Shown piece after piece: positions 11,461 to 22,574 of a stretch of 64,000 bases of DNA (positions are counted from its first letter, which is position 1; every line of letters starts with the position of its first letter). The notes under the pieces were generated by a model that saw nothing but the letters and a program-made list of their open reading frames with translations, searched no databases and was not told the DNA's origin. Made by a program: the position numbers and the translations under genes. Where the stretch lies: contig ONZQ02000001.1 of the NCBI GenBank assembly GCA_900312665.1, positions 106,600-170,599 of the forward strand, given 5' to 3'. Source of the DNA: Cephalotrichum gorgonifer. Taxonomy: Eukaryota; Ascomycota; Sordariomycetes; Microascales; Microascaceae.

Positions 11461-14031
11461 ATGCCCGGCAACGACCACTCCCATGCACCCTCAGACAGAG
11501 CGAGTAGCCGAAACGCGTCCGGCTTCACGTGTCGTCAGTGTAGTGCCAAGTTCAACCGAATGGCTCACCTCCGCCGTCACGAGATGACCCGTTAGTCTCT
11601 GCTCTTTTTCCCCCCTAAATCGCCGCCCCCCAGCTGATTTTATTTTCTGCAGATGGCAGCCAGAAGCCGTATGGCTGCCCCTATTGCCCCGTAGTGTCCT
11701 CGCGGAAGGATGTCATCGTCCGCCATACGAAGAATTTCCACTCGGGGGTCGCCAACAGGAGTCCAAATGTTCACCGGGGAACGCGCCGGCGTGGCTCTAT
11801 CTCTAGAGGTCTCGCCTTGGCTGCGCCTGGTAATGACTCCTCGTGGTCATCGGCCGCAGCCGGACTAGCTGTCGACGACAACTCGGAAGAGCAGAACGAT
11901 CCGATCGACGAGCTCTCTGGATCCCCAGAAAACGACGATATAGGTGGTATTTTTTATGGATCCCCAGAGAATGACGATATGGGTAGACTTCAAGGTACGG
12001 GCGAGGAGGACACGCTAGGAGCCCTCCTCCCCTCACACGGGGATCTATTCCCCTCATATCTTCAAGGGGACCCGCTGAACTTCTCTAGTTCGTTTGTTGA
12101 CTCGGACCTCATGAACCCTAATATTCTCGGACTTATCGGGCTCTTGTCGAATGCCGGGGGATTCATCGGCGGGACGCAGAATAGCAACGCCACCGGTCTT
12201 CCGCCTTTGCTTATGGAGCCACCACAGCCTCAAGAGCCTACCTCGACAGACCCCGCCCACGACGAGGGAAACGGCGAACCCGCGCACGACGACGACTGTG
12301 GACGAGCCTTGGCAAACCTGGCCAAGTGCCCGGCAAACATAGTCTCGTCTCTTCGCTTCCCGTCCAAGTTCGCGATCCAGCGATTTGTGAAAGCTTTCTT
12401 CGACCATGTTGCGGCGCACATACCGATTGTGCATGAGCCGACCTTTGATATCGCTACAGCACCATGTAAGTGTTTCATGATTAACATGGGTCAAGGGCGG
12501 GCTGACCTCTGTCACTACAGCGCCCCTTCTACTCGCCACGATGGCCTGCGGGGCAGGTTATCAGGGAGAGCGCTCCACGGCTGTTTCCATGCATTCCGTT
12601 GCAATACAACTTATCCTTGAGGTATGCAGAGCCCTCCGGGAGCGCTCGAGCATCCTATCTCGGCTGACAGATCAACTAGCACGAGCGAAGGGCTGTGCCT
12701 TGGATGACCCACTCCGAGCCCCAAATATGGACGCTACAGACATATATACTATTGAGCTACTATGGAGTACACTGCGGGCTGGAGAGCCTGGTGACCCACA
12801 CGCTTCCCCACTCTGTAAAGGCACGTTTGATTGATGAGCTCTTGGCTTCTTTCATTGCTAACGCTGCATGTTTCAATAGCTGGCACAGGAAGCTCTTGGT
12901 AAGCCCAACAGATCCCCGGCGACGACCTACCGAGATTGGGTGTGTCAAGAGACTATCAATAGGTATCTATACTTCACCCGTTCTGTATATCTGGTCGATA
13001 TTAACATGGTTCGCAGGTGCATTGCCGGCGTCATCATCATCGGGGCAACCATAGGGTCTAAAGAAAGAGAACTCATTCTGGCGTCCTCCGTCATCGAAGC
13101 TAGATTTGTCATCCCTTCAAGCACCACGGAATGGGAGAAGGACGAGGCCAGCTGGGAGGCACCCCCGCAGGCCCTGTATAGCGATGACGCACTGAATAGA
13201 ATCTTCGCAGGGCAAGAACCTGACTTACCAGTGAGCGAATTCGGTCTCGTCACCATTGTGGCTGCGATCCTCTACCACGTCTGTTCGTTCGAGATACTCA
13301 CGGGCTCTCACCACGCGGAGCTGTTCTCCAACTTCGGCGAGAAGATGGAAGGGTCTGTCTGGATACTCGATCGGATGCTGAAAAGCTGGATAAGTGGAGC
13401 GAAGCCCGAGCTAGTTCCGAGCGCCACAGTGCAATGCGCCAAGTCGCTGCTAAACTCTGTCTTTTATCATCTCTACGGCAGCATCCCTTTGGCAATCATG
13501 AAGAAATGGGTGTTGTCCCCTGCCGCCTCGGACAATACGGAGGACATCTCGAAACTTCTGGATAAAGCAAGTTCGCCTAACCTATACAAGGCACTGATTC
13601 GCGCCGCAGATCAGCTGCGATTTGATTGTAGGTTTGGGCTGAAGCGTCTACAGAGGTTGGCGACTTTACAATTCGGGCCCGAACCTGCGGTAGCCATCTA
13701 TGAGGGAGGTATGTAACTCACTTCCCTTTCCTGCCACTAGGCTATTACCGTCCGGCTTTTCCTGATCTCTGGCACCGCGATGGCTAACGGGTTGACGAAC
13801 GTTTCAGGTTTGCTGTTATTCTGGTATCTCCAATTCGCACACCTGCGTCTTCCCCAGGTAGAGTCACGCAATGTCCTCAGCGCACTCATAGACGAGGGTT
13901 TTGCCGAGGTCGCAGACTGGCAGCTAGAGTTGCAAGTCTGTTCCGCCGCCCTGCCTCTGGCTGTTTCCTCCGAGTTGCTTTCAGATGAGACTGGTATATG
14001 GAAATGTAAGGTCCCCCTCTATTCTAGTTGA
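11461..14031 (+). CDS. C2H2 zinc-finger transcription factor with fungal-specific regulatory region, likely cluster regulator
   Basis: About 725 residues in seven exons: 11461-11590, 11653-12465, 12521-12621, 12680-12814, 12880-12962, 13017-13708, 13808-14031, all in phase. Two adjacent C2H2 fingers: FTCRQCSAKF..HLRRHEMTH (C-x2-C-x12-H-x3-H; the last His codon spans intron 1) and CPYCPVVSS..VIVRHTKNFH (C-x2-C-x12-H-x4-H). An acidic Ser/Pro-rich linker has an imperfect repeat GSPENDDIG/GSPENDDMG. From about residue 255 the region FVKAFFDHVAAHIPIVHEPTF starts a fungal_trans-like domain. The exon-4 donor could be GT at 12815 or GC at 12821 (differs by two codons). A GT at the end of exon 7 might add a short further exon. 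Fingers plus fungal_trans is a known class of pathway regulator. Confidence 0.88.
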
Positions 14032-14423
14032 TATGAATTCGGTTTTATGTGTATATTGACCAAGGCATTTACCAGGGCCTGCCTCCATGTCACAAAAGTT
14101 AAGCCGTTTGGTTGAAAAAGTAACTACTTGAACCTGAAAGTATTAATTTTATAAGGAAAGGTTTCTACTAGATATGATATGAAACTCTTTCCATTCTTAC
14201 AACCCAGAGTGACTCCAATATGACCGATAGTATGGAATGGCCCAGTTCAATATGGAATCGATGTATGTAAGCTGATGGCTTCCCTGAGTCGAGAGGAACA
14301 AGCAAAAGTCTTATTTATAACTAAATCTTACTATCATATTGTCTTGTTCCTGATCATCTGACAAAGACGTGAAGGCCCCCGTGATTTCCCTCACAATAAC
14401 CCTCTACCAGTCCCTCATACGGT
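14032..14423. other. Convergent 3' flanks of regulator and NmrA-type gene
   Basis: AT-rich; no gene recognised. An optional last exon of the regulator (about 14075-14120) could fall here. Confidence 0.5.
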
Positions 14424-15525
14424 TTAGGAGCTCGTTATACTGTAATCCGGAAGCTCCTCTGGCTGCCAGTGTAGGATACCCTTCCAGTTACCGGCAAGAG
14501 GCCCTCTTAGGTCCTGCTCCAAAGTGGTTGGCAGTAGGTTCAACTTTTCATGCCAGATTCCGAGAGGCCTGAAATCACCAAGCAGTTCGCCCTGAGCATC
14601 TTGACCATAGAGAATCGCCTGCACCTGCGCGGCCAACCCCCTATTCTTCCCTCGCTTGACCTCCTCCAACGCCTGCGGGAGCGTCTCTTCTGACGTGACG
14701 TTGATGACCTTCAATTTCTCGCCCGTCAGCCTTTCGACAACCGCGAGGATTTCATTCTGAGTGACTGTATAAGATGCAATATGAATATACTGGTTCCTTG
14801 CCTCTTCAAACCTCTCTGGATTGGTTAGAAGCGTGTACATGGCCTGTGCCGTCAGTTGGCGGGGACCCATCGAGACTGGTACATCGCCACCGTTGTAAAT
14901 TCGTGCCTCTTTGTTCTTCAAGTCGAAGCCGAGAAGTCCGTCGACAACGCACTATGCAAAATATTAGTCGACATGCTCCTACCCGAGATACTCTTGTTGT
15001 AAACATACATGATCGACCCAAGGGTTGCAAATCAGACCTGTCCAGCTCATCGCGTCTTGTGTCCTCTCCAAATATTTTACAATCGACCGCTTCTTCTTAG
15101 TGATCGGTACCCCTTCCGCAAAGTCGGGATGGTACGACCTAACACCGTATTCAGACGGGAAGAACCGCTTCACGCCTGCCCGAACGGCGGCATCGATGAC
15201 TCGCTCGTGGGGCACGGTGGATTCGGGTGGTAGGAACATGAAGACAACATCCTGTCCTCGGAGGCTCTGCTCCAGGGATGCGGGGCTGTAGTCCGTGCGT
15301 ATCACCTGGACGGCGGTCGAGAAGCGGGCGTTGGAGTCGTGTCTGGTCAGGACGGAAATTTTTAAAGGCGAGTCTCCCTGAGCGAGGAAGTAGTCTTGCA
15401 CCGCGGATCCCAAATTACCGCTTGCCTGATTTTAGGTTAAAACACACGAGCGCATGAGGACCCAGCAGACGGATGAGGGGGGTACTTACACCAACTAGCG
15501 CGACGGTCTTCATTACTGCGGCCAT
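14424..15525 (-). CDS. NmrA-like family NAD(P)-binding protein (isoflavone-reductase-like)
   Basis: 326 residues, exons 15525-15490, 15425-15009, 14951-14424. The dinucleotide motif VALVGASGNLG is assembled across intron 1, with phase kept. FFPSEYGV is the typical PCBER/isoflavone-reductase-like strand, and CNPWVDH is an NmrA-family feature. Atypical short-chain dehydrogenase fold; members either reduce aromatic substrates with NADPH or sense redox state as NmrA does. The catalytic Lys of plant isoflavone-type reductases may be in the TKKKR stretch, but this cannot be decided by eye. In this cluster an enzymatic role on a phenolic substrate is plausible; a regulatory role remains possible. 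Confidence 0.9.
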
Positions 15526-16284
15526 TCTTGATGGATGAGATAGCCTGTAATGCCTGGAGCAGAATGTCGATCACTAAGGTTTCTTGAGGAAAATTCCAGG
15601 TCTGCTTGGGCTAGGGTGTCTGTGGCTGGGGTATTCTTAAAAGTATTTTCCAGGGTGCAACAAACTCGCTATTCATTCGCGCTAGAGGACTCTAAGATTC
15701 GATAGGATGTCGCTTTGGAAGCGGAACGAAACCTGAGTGGGGACCTTGCCACCTAGCCTGGGTTAACTAGGAGATAGCTTGATAACCCCGCTTCATAGCG
15801 TCGTCCCCGCGGGGTAACCCCATATTTCAAAGTGACCGTCCCCATGGGGTGACCCCGCCCAAACCCCTTGGCATGCCATCAATATTGATCAGGTGGGTGA
15901 GGTGGTAGATGGCATTCACATTATACGATTCGGCGGGGCATAGGCGGGTGGTTATCTAATTAGACTACAGACAATGCCTTTCAGACTATCAGAATATGGA
16001 GACAGAAGATAAGAACGACCTAAGCAACTTGGGGGGGTCATTGGAAGCAAGGTTTCGATGGTGGCATCAAGTGGGCCGCGTGGTCCCCAGGCGTAGGTGA
16101 TGGCACAAGACACGGTCGGGACAAAGCCCTGCACGCAATTTTCGTTCTCTATCAAACGCCATTTGTGCTGCAAAAAAATGCTACGCGTTGCGAAATCGAT
16201 ACATACAGTGTGCTAGAGGACCTTTCTCAGAACGCGGGAGCAGATGTAATGATTGGTTCCGCCTATATAAAAAGAGCTCTGTTA
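15526..16284. promoter_or_regulatory. NmrA-type gene promoter and SnoaL-like gene 3' flank
   Basis: Contains the paired 19-bp GC-rich elements at 15803-15856 (separate entry). A strong TATATAAAAAG on the plus strand at 16263-16273 points antisense into the SnoaL-like gene; no plus-strand gene was found to go with it. Confidence 0.45.
15803..15856. repeat. Two direct copies of a palindromic 19-bp element
   Basis: GTCCCCGCGGGGTAACCCC at 15803-15821 and GTCCCCATGGGGTGACCCC at 15838-15856, start-to-start 35 bp. Each holds the palindrome CCCCNNGGGG followed by TNACCCC. About 280-330 bp upstream of the NmrA-type gene. Probable paired protein-binding sites. Confidence 0.7.
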
Positions 16285-16764
16285 TCAAGCGACTGCATTC
16301 CCATGCTTTGTACCTCCGGCCTTGATTTCTTGAATGACGTCCCAATGCTCCACAAATTTGCCGTTCTTCATTCGATACATGTCAAAGACGTGCTCCCCGG
16401 TGTCCCCAGGCCAGCGTGTAGATAGGATCTGTACTATCACATAATCTCCATCCACCAAGATTCTCTTGAAATCCATCTTAAAATGCGGCTCCCCAGGCCC
16501 TTCCCAATGCTCAGCGGCAATGGACTTCAGAACCTTGGATGCTTCGATGATCGAGTCTTGGCCGTCCCCGATATCCTGACTGTGGCTGTGCTGCCTATAG
16601 CTCTCGTCCACGAGCTCAATGGTCCTCTCGTAGTCGCCGTGAATGAAGGTGGCTAGGTAAAGCTCAATCGTCGTCTTGACTTTGACGATTTGCTCTGCGG
16701 TTTGCGGGGGCTGGTCGGTTAGCGTGGCGTAGATTCGCTCGACTTCGGCAGTGTATTCGACCAT
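16285..16764 (-). CDS. SnoaL-like / NTF2-fold protein
   Basis: Intronless, 159 residues, the usual length for a single SnoaL-like domain. Pattern: an N-terminal helix (VKVKTTIELYLATFIHGDYERTIELVDESYRQHS), then KMDFKRILVDGDYVIVQILSTR, and the terminal strands HVFDMYRMKNGKFVEHWDVIQ, whose EHWD ending is typical of this fold. Family members act as cyclases, hydrolases, isomerases or ligand carriers, so the reaction cannot be named. No signal peptide. Divergent from the second P450 across 747 bp with several GGGTGGGG elements. Confidence 0.88.
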   Translation of the reverse strand: MVEYTAEVERIYATLTDQPPQTAEQIVKVKTTIELYLATFIHGDYERTIELVDESYRQHSHSQDIGDGQDSIIEASKVLKSIAAEHWEGPGEPHFKMDFKRILVDGDYVIVQILSTRWPGDTGEHVFDMYRMKNGKFVEHWDVIQEIKAGGTKHGNAVA

Positions 16765-17511
16765 CTTTTCAACTAATTTGTAATATTCTTGAGATTCTGT
16801 GCAATGTTCACATCTGAAGGCCTAAGCAAACGCAGGGGTTGCGATATATGTGAAGTGAACATCGTGGATTCATGGCTGTAGACCAGTGCCTCACTCTATT
16901 CTAGAGCCCACCTTGATGTCCATTGTCTCGTCGTACCGCCGCCCTTGGCCTTTCCTGGGGCATAAGGGCATTCGATTCGCAGTGGGGAGTGGGTGGGGTG
17001 AGGGTGGGGAGTATACTAGTGTGAGCGGGGAGGTTGGGTGCGGGTGGGGCGACAATGGCTGTGGCCGGCTATTGGGAATATCAATCAGTAGCAGCGGGGA
17101 CGTGTCGGCATCTGGAGCCAGTGGGGACGGGAATCCGGGGTGTTGTCCTTAGCCGGCCCAATCCAGAGGGGGTTACACCAACGACGCCCTCCTCTGCAGC
17201 TAATTTTTGGGTACAACTGTGGTGACGAGGTAGGCTTGCTGGAAAGAGTTGGTTGTGGTATGTAGGTGGATCATTAACTAAAACCTCGCAGGAAACATTC
17301 AGGGCATCTGCCGCCGCGCAGGGATAAGTCGGAATGTTTAGTCCTTGTTCCTCCCTGAGTGGCTAACGTGACGGTGACACTCCCTTGGTAACGCTATACG
17401 GTCGAAGCGCCATTATTAGTGTGCTACTTAGCCTCCAATCAAAATAAAAAAACAACTCCAGGTCTCTCGCCTCAATGTTTGCTCCCACAATCATTCCACC
17501 AGTGAGCAACG
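16765..17511. promoter_or_regulatory. Bidirectional promoter between SnoaL-like gene and second P450
   Basis: G-rich tract 16980-17055 with GGGTGGGG at 16991, 17002 and 17042. No gene seen. The purine strand bias is marked, and a structured (quadruplex-like) form is conceivable. Confidence 0.5.
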
Positions 17512-19342
17512 ATGACATTCCTCCATGCTTCAGCAAATTATCTCTCGGCCAGTCTATCGCGATATGTAGACTTATCGAACCTGAAACATGAAAGCAATGC
17601 AGAGCTTGCCATCAGTGTTATCCAAACTGTGGCCATTATCGCCTCTCTTTACTTCCTCGTACTATTCCTTCACAGTCTTTTCCTCTCGCCATTGCGGAAT
17701 GTTCCTGGCCCGTTTCTGGCCCGCGTGACACGCTGGTGGGAATACCGTTTGGTAGCCAAGGGCGATTCAAATCGTCAATTCATCCATCTGCATAACAAAT
17801 ATGGTCAGCCACGTCGTTTTGCATCCCTGTCTTTACGGTATAGTCAACTAACTGTAGAGCTATTCTATCAGGTTCAATTGTTCGAGTAGGACCGAATCGC
17901 TACAGTGTCAGTAATCCGGCAGACGTCAAGGTCATCTACGAGCTTGGAGGGAAATTCGCCAAGACCGACTTTTACAAGCCGCTACTCAGTCCGGCCCGCG
18001 ACGATCAAAACATATTTGCCATACAGGACAATGAACTGCACAAGGACAGGCGACGGAAGATATCTCCTCTGTATACCATGTCATCCATGGTATCCTACGA
18101 GAAAGCCGTTGATGACATGACTACTATATGCATCCGCAAGATGCATCAGTTTGCGGAAGACGGCCGCCTGACCGATGTCCCCCACTGGATGCAATACTAT
18201 GCTTTCGATGTCATTGGAGAAATTACTGTAAGTCAGTCGCTACCTAGGTCCTGGTGGGATTGTGGCTGAGTCTTCAAAGTTCAACAAGAGTTTTGGCATG
18301 ATGGAACACGAGGCGGACACAACCGGCATGATTCCGGGCATCCGCAAGGCAAATGACTCTCTTGCATTCTTGGGCATCATCCCTAATTTGCTCCCGTGGG
18401 TTATTACTTTGACCACCCTCATTGGGAAGCAGTCGGGTAGCGGGGCGCTGAACGGCTACGCGCTCGATGTCATATCCGAGACTCGCGAGATGAACAAGCA
18501 GTCAACCGTCAGGGACAGTAAAAGCTACGATACATTCCTCAAGAAATTAGTCGACATGGAAGCTGGAGGGCGCATCAAGATGCCCAACGTTATGGATGCC
18601 TGTGCTAGCAACATCGGAGCTGGATCAGACACGACGGCGATTACATTGAGCGCAGCGCTATTTTACTTGTTCACGAACCCCCAAGTGTTGAAAACGCTGC
18701 GCGAAGAAATCGATACGATGGCCGCCGATGGCCGCATCTCTGACCCAGTAACCTTCCAGGAAGCTCAGGACATGCATTATCTGCAAGCTACCATCAAGGA
18801 AACCCTTCGCCTTCATCCGGCAGTGGGCACCATCCTCCCTCGTGTCGTGCCCGAGGGCGGCATAGAACTCTCAAGCCAATATTTCCCCGCGGGGGTATGT
18901 ACCACCCTCTCCTCTCCAGTCCCATGACTTTATTTACTAAGGAAGCTTAAACAGACCGAGGTCGGCGTGAACTCTTGGGTTTTGCATTACAGCAAAGATA
19001 CCTACGGCCCAGATGCGGAGCGCTTCCGACCGGAGCGCTGGAACAGTGCCGAGAAGACTAAGATGATGGAATCCATGATGTTTGCGGTATGATTCATGGC
19101 TATACTGCTCTTATTGGTGGTCCAGTTGCATCGGCTAATGCTTGTCGTGATAGTTCGGTGGCGGCTCTCGAACGTGCATCGGCAGGAATATCAGCCTGCT
19201 CGAAATAACCAAGGTGATACCCCAGATTGTCCGCAAGTTCGATCTCGTACTCGAGCATCCGGACAAACCGATGGATACAAAGTGTGCATGGTTCGTCTAT
19301 CCCGCCTACAAGGGCTGGTTCAAGCTGCGAGGTTCCAAATAG
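17512..19342 (+). CDS. Cytochrome P450 monooxygenase, pisatin-demethylase-like
   Basis: 527 residues, exons 17512-17803, 17872-18227, 18280-18894, 18955-19086, 19154-19342; introns 52-68 bp. N-terminal anchor (AISVIQTVAIIASLYFLVLFL) and hinge LRNVPGPFLA. I-helix GAGSDTTAITLSAAL, ExxR in KETLRLHP, FRPERW, and heme loop FGGGSRTCIGRNISLLEI with the axial Cys. The C-terminal pattern (KVIPQIVRKFDL..WFVYPAYKGWFKLR) matches the fungal pisatin-demethylase-like (CYP57-like) group. Known members O-demethylate an isoflavonoid phytoalexin, but the group is broad and the substrate here is unknown. ER membrane. Divergent from the SnoaL-like gene. Confidence 0.92.
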
Positions 19343-20089
19343 GTAGAACTGGGTGGATTATGATACGTGGAATTCTTTATTCAGACTGATAGGCAATTCT
19401 GTATCTAAAACACACACTATTGAGAGACACAAAATATTATTTGATTGTCGTACATCTTTAATACCAAAAGGTGGTTTGCATTTCGCTTCCATTCATTTGT
19501 TATGGTTTTGTTCTCATGCTAGCCCTCTGCTACTTGGAGCTGGATTGCTGACCATCTGAGGGCCAAAGAAAAGGCACATTGCAATCAAGGCGACGCTGCA
19601 GTAAAGGTAGGCACCCGGGTGCTAAAGTTAGGCATAACTTTCTGTAGCTGTCAGCTTATGGAGTGTCGCTCTAGCTACACCATTGTGGTCGCCACTGGCT
19701 AGACACATTCTCCAGCTACCCATTCGATACAGTAGCGAATGTCCCAGCACCAAACCCAAAAGCGATGCTAGTAGGCGACCCATAAATCTAGATATTTCTC
19801 CATAGAATTGAGTGACCAAGGCCCGTAGACCCGCAGGTTGATAGGGACGGCAATGGATGAGCTTGAGTGCCTTCTGCATTTCCTACCTCTGGACCCGGGT
19901 CGACCAGACTTCCCCGGACCAGGCATATGCGGGGCCCCGCAACTAAAGCGGCGGGGCTCCACCCTTAGCGCGAGAGCCCCGCTCAAGGCGGACATGGGCA
20001 GTCCTGGTTGGGCAAACAACCTTGTCAGTAGCTGAATGCAACACGAACTCGGCCCAATACGCATCTTCATTCCTTGGTACTTGTAGTGC

Positions 20090-20138
20090 CTCCGGGTGGG
20101 GTGGCACACAAAGACTCGCCGCACCACCCCACCCGGAG
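20090..20138. repeat. Perfect 15-bp inverted repeat in the exporter promoter
   Basis: CTCCGGGTGGGGTGG (20090-20104) and its exact reverse complement (20124-20138), separated by 19 bp. Both arms contain the GGGTGGGG element seen in other promoters here. 330 bp upstream of the exporter start. Confidence 0.85.
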
Positions 20139-20311
20139 ATGAACTAAAATCATCACTGGGAACCGTCAAACTGGGTAAGGTTACGCTGGTGGAACCCGGT
20201 CGTACGAAAGCGGAAGTACTCTAACGTTACTACATCGGGATAGGTGAGTCCCGAGGAAAGTATAGCACCGCGTGGTAGTTGTTGCCGAGCTGGCGATGAT
20301 ACAATTCAGAC

Positions 20312-20318
20312 TATATAA
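20312..20318 (+). promoter_or_regulatory. TATA element of the exporter gene
   Basis: TATATAA, 150 bp upstream of the ATG at 20468. Confidence 0.45.
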
Positions 20319-20467
20319 TCTTCCCTATCCTAACCTCGGAAGGCTGAATTGAACCCCCGTTTTTCCCTTGAGCCAATTCCATTCGGGATCTCCATTCACC
20401 CTCGGGACCTGGAACACTATTCAGCCCAGATAAGGCCCAGACTTGTCATAATCTACCAGTCGCCAGA

Positions 20468-22574
20468 ATGGCGTCCGGTGTGGCTCAAGAGTCAACCAGT
20501 GGGGAGAAATCCCCGACCGGCGTGGATGCATCATCTTCGTCGAACATTGAGGCTCCAAAACAACTTGAAAATGCCCATACCCACGAAAATCTTTCCTACT
20601 GCAACATCGATGAAGAACCCGAGATTCACCGGAGGACCTATGCTGCTCTCCTCGCCATCTTCATGCTAAACTTCGTCACGGTCCTTGCATTGCAAGGCCC
20701 TCCGGCTGTGGTGAGTATGAAGTGAGCTGTTGTTCCTGGGAGCAAGGTACTAATATACTGACCTCACACATTCCAGCTGTCATATATCGCGACCAGCCTC
20801 AACGGCACTCCGAAGCAAAACTGGGTTCCTATCGCGCTTTCTCTTGTGCAGGCAGTCCTGTCACCCATGTTCTCTAGTGCCTCGGATACCTTTCAGGCTC
20901 GGAAGGCCATAATCATCGGCTCAAGTCTTATTGCTTTCATCGGTGCCGCAATTGCACCCGGGGCTAAGAACATTGATCGACTTATCGCCGCCCAAGCCCT
21001 CATTGGCGTCGGCTACTCCTCTGCGCCTCTTGGATACGCTATTCCGAGCGAAACTCTGCCGCGGAGGTGGCGACCATGTAAGTCTATAAAGCCTCAGACT
21101 TATTTGCATCCCCTTGCAAAATACCTGGCTCATGACTTGCATTGGAAACGAAGTGGCACAAGCCTTGGTGAATATTGCGGCTGCGCTCGCGTCCATTGTC
21201 GGGCCATTGATTATTGGCGCCTTGACAAGAGCTGACCCTGTGGATGGGTGGCGAAACTTTTATGTGAGTGCTCAAAATTTTGTATACCATGGGTTCAATA
21301 TTGTTTAACCTTGTCTGATCAAGTTTCGCTCATGGACGGTGTGGTAGTGGCTCCAAATGGCAGTCTGGGGTGTTACCATCCTGGCCCTCTTTTTTGGATA
21401 TAGGCCTCCAAAGAGGCACACAAACCTCGACCATCTTTCCTTCTGGCAGAAGGTAGCGACCCTAGACTTGCCAGGCTGTGGCCTCCTGGCTATCGGCCTC
21501 TCCCTTACGCTGACAGGCCTCACTCTCGGTGGCAACCAGTACAGCTGGAAGAATGCTCAAACACTCAGCACCTTGTGTGTCGGCCTCGTCTTCTGCATAA
21601 TCTTTGGAGTCTACGAGTGGAAGTGCACCAGCACTGGCTTTCTGCACCACGACCTGTTCCGAGGCGGTAAGGCAAAGGGGAGGACCTTCGCTATCTGCTG
21701 TGGTCTCTTCGCCGTGGAGGCTCTGTTGGTGTTTGCCTTCACTATCTTCTATCCCGTTCTGTGAGAGAACCCCCAATCGCCCTAATCCATCGAGACTCTC
21801 GAAGCAAAGGGACTAACTGTGATGATGAACAGAACTCAAAATCTTTTCACACAAGACCCGTTTCTGCTTGCGGCGCGCGCCACGCCAAATTGGCTAGGTG
21901 CGGCTATCACTACTGTCGCTTGGGCATGGGTGAGCACAAGATTTCGAACTATTCGTGCGCCGCTTTTGATCGGGTTCATCATATGGACAGGTGGTACTGT
22001 TGCTCTAGCTACTATCCAGCCCGGCCAAGGCCTGAATGCACTCACCTTCGCGGCCATGTCGGGCATCGGGTCTGGCGCGCCCCTGATTCTCATCATCGCG
22101 GGTGTCCAACTGTCAACGCCACCTCATCTGGTTGCAACTGCAACTGCCGTTGCAGTCTCTGGGCGGGCACTCACTACCAGTGTATTCACGGCTATCTACT
22201 CAGCCATCGTTAACTCGACGCTGCCGGCCAAGATCTCCAGCTACGTCACGGCAGCGGCGTTGGAGGCGGGCCTCCCTCCGAGCTCGCTACCTCTCTTCAT
22301 CCCAGCCCTTACCGGGAATAACGACACGGCCCTCCAAATTGTGCCCGGCGCCACCGTACAGGTCATTACTGCGGGCGTCGGAGCTTTGCAGCAAGCCAGC
22401 GCGGATTCCATCAGGCTTGTCTACATCCTCGCTGCGTGCCTGGGCGCTGTTGGTTGCATCGGCGTTTTGTTCATCAGCGACATGAGGGCAGAAATGGACT
22501 ACTTTGTGCAAGCCCCTGTCGAAGATCTACACGCGAAGCATCCTCGTCTCAAGGAGGGTACTGAGAAAGTCTAG
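20468..22574 (+). CDS. TRI12-like MFS efflux transporter
   Basis: 602 residues, exons 20468-20710, 20777-21077, 21154-21263, 21348-21760, 21833-22574. A hydrophilic Ser-rich N-terminus (about 60 residues) is followed by about 14 hydrophobic segments. Family marks: ETLPRRWRP before the helix AQALVNIAAALASIVGPLIIGA, GWRNFYWLQ, and the loop YRPPKRHTN; all are typical of the fungal TRI12 (trichothecene efflux pump-like) branch. Plasma-membrane drug:proton antiporter; it would export the cluster product or a toxic intermediate. Intron 2 (21078-21153) uses a less obvious AAG acceptor, chosen because it alone keeps the frame between RRWRP and AQALVN. It is the last gene of the cluster. Confidence 0.92.

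Larger units (their letters stand above)
19343..20467. promoter_or_regulatory. Region between second P450 and exporter
   Basis: No gene supported. Holds the perfect inverted repeat at 20090-20138 and a TATA element at 20312, both upstream of the exporter. Confidence 0.5.

Noticed and set aside
16165..16425. Plus-strand frame behind a strong TATATAAAAAG box, antisense to the SnoaL-like gene
   Set aside because: Most of the frame lies upstream of or overlaps the SnoaL-like coding region, with no family resemblance; taken as chance or at most a non-coding antisense transcript.
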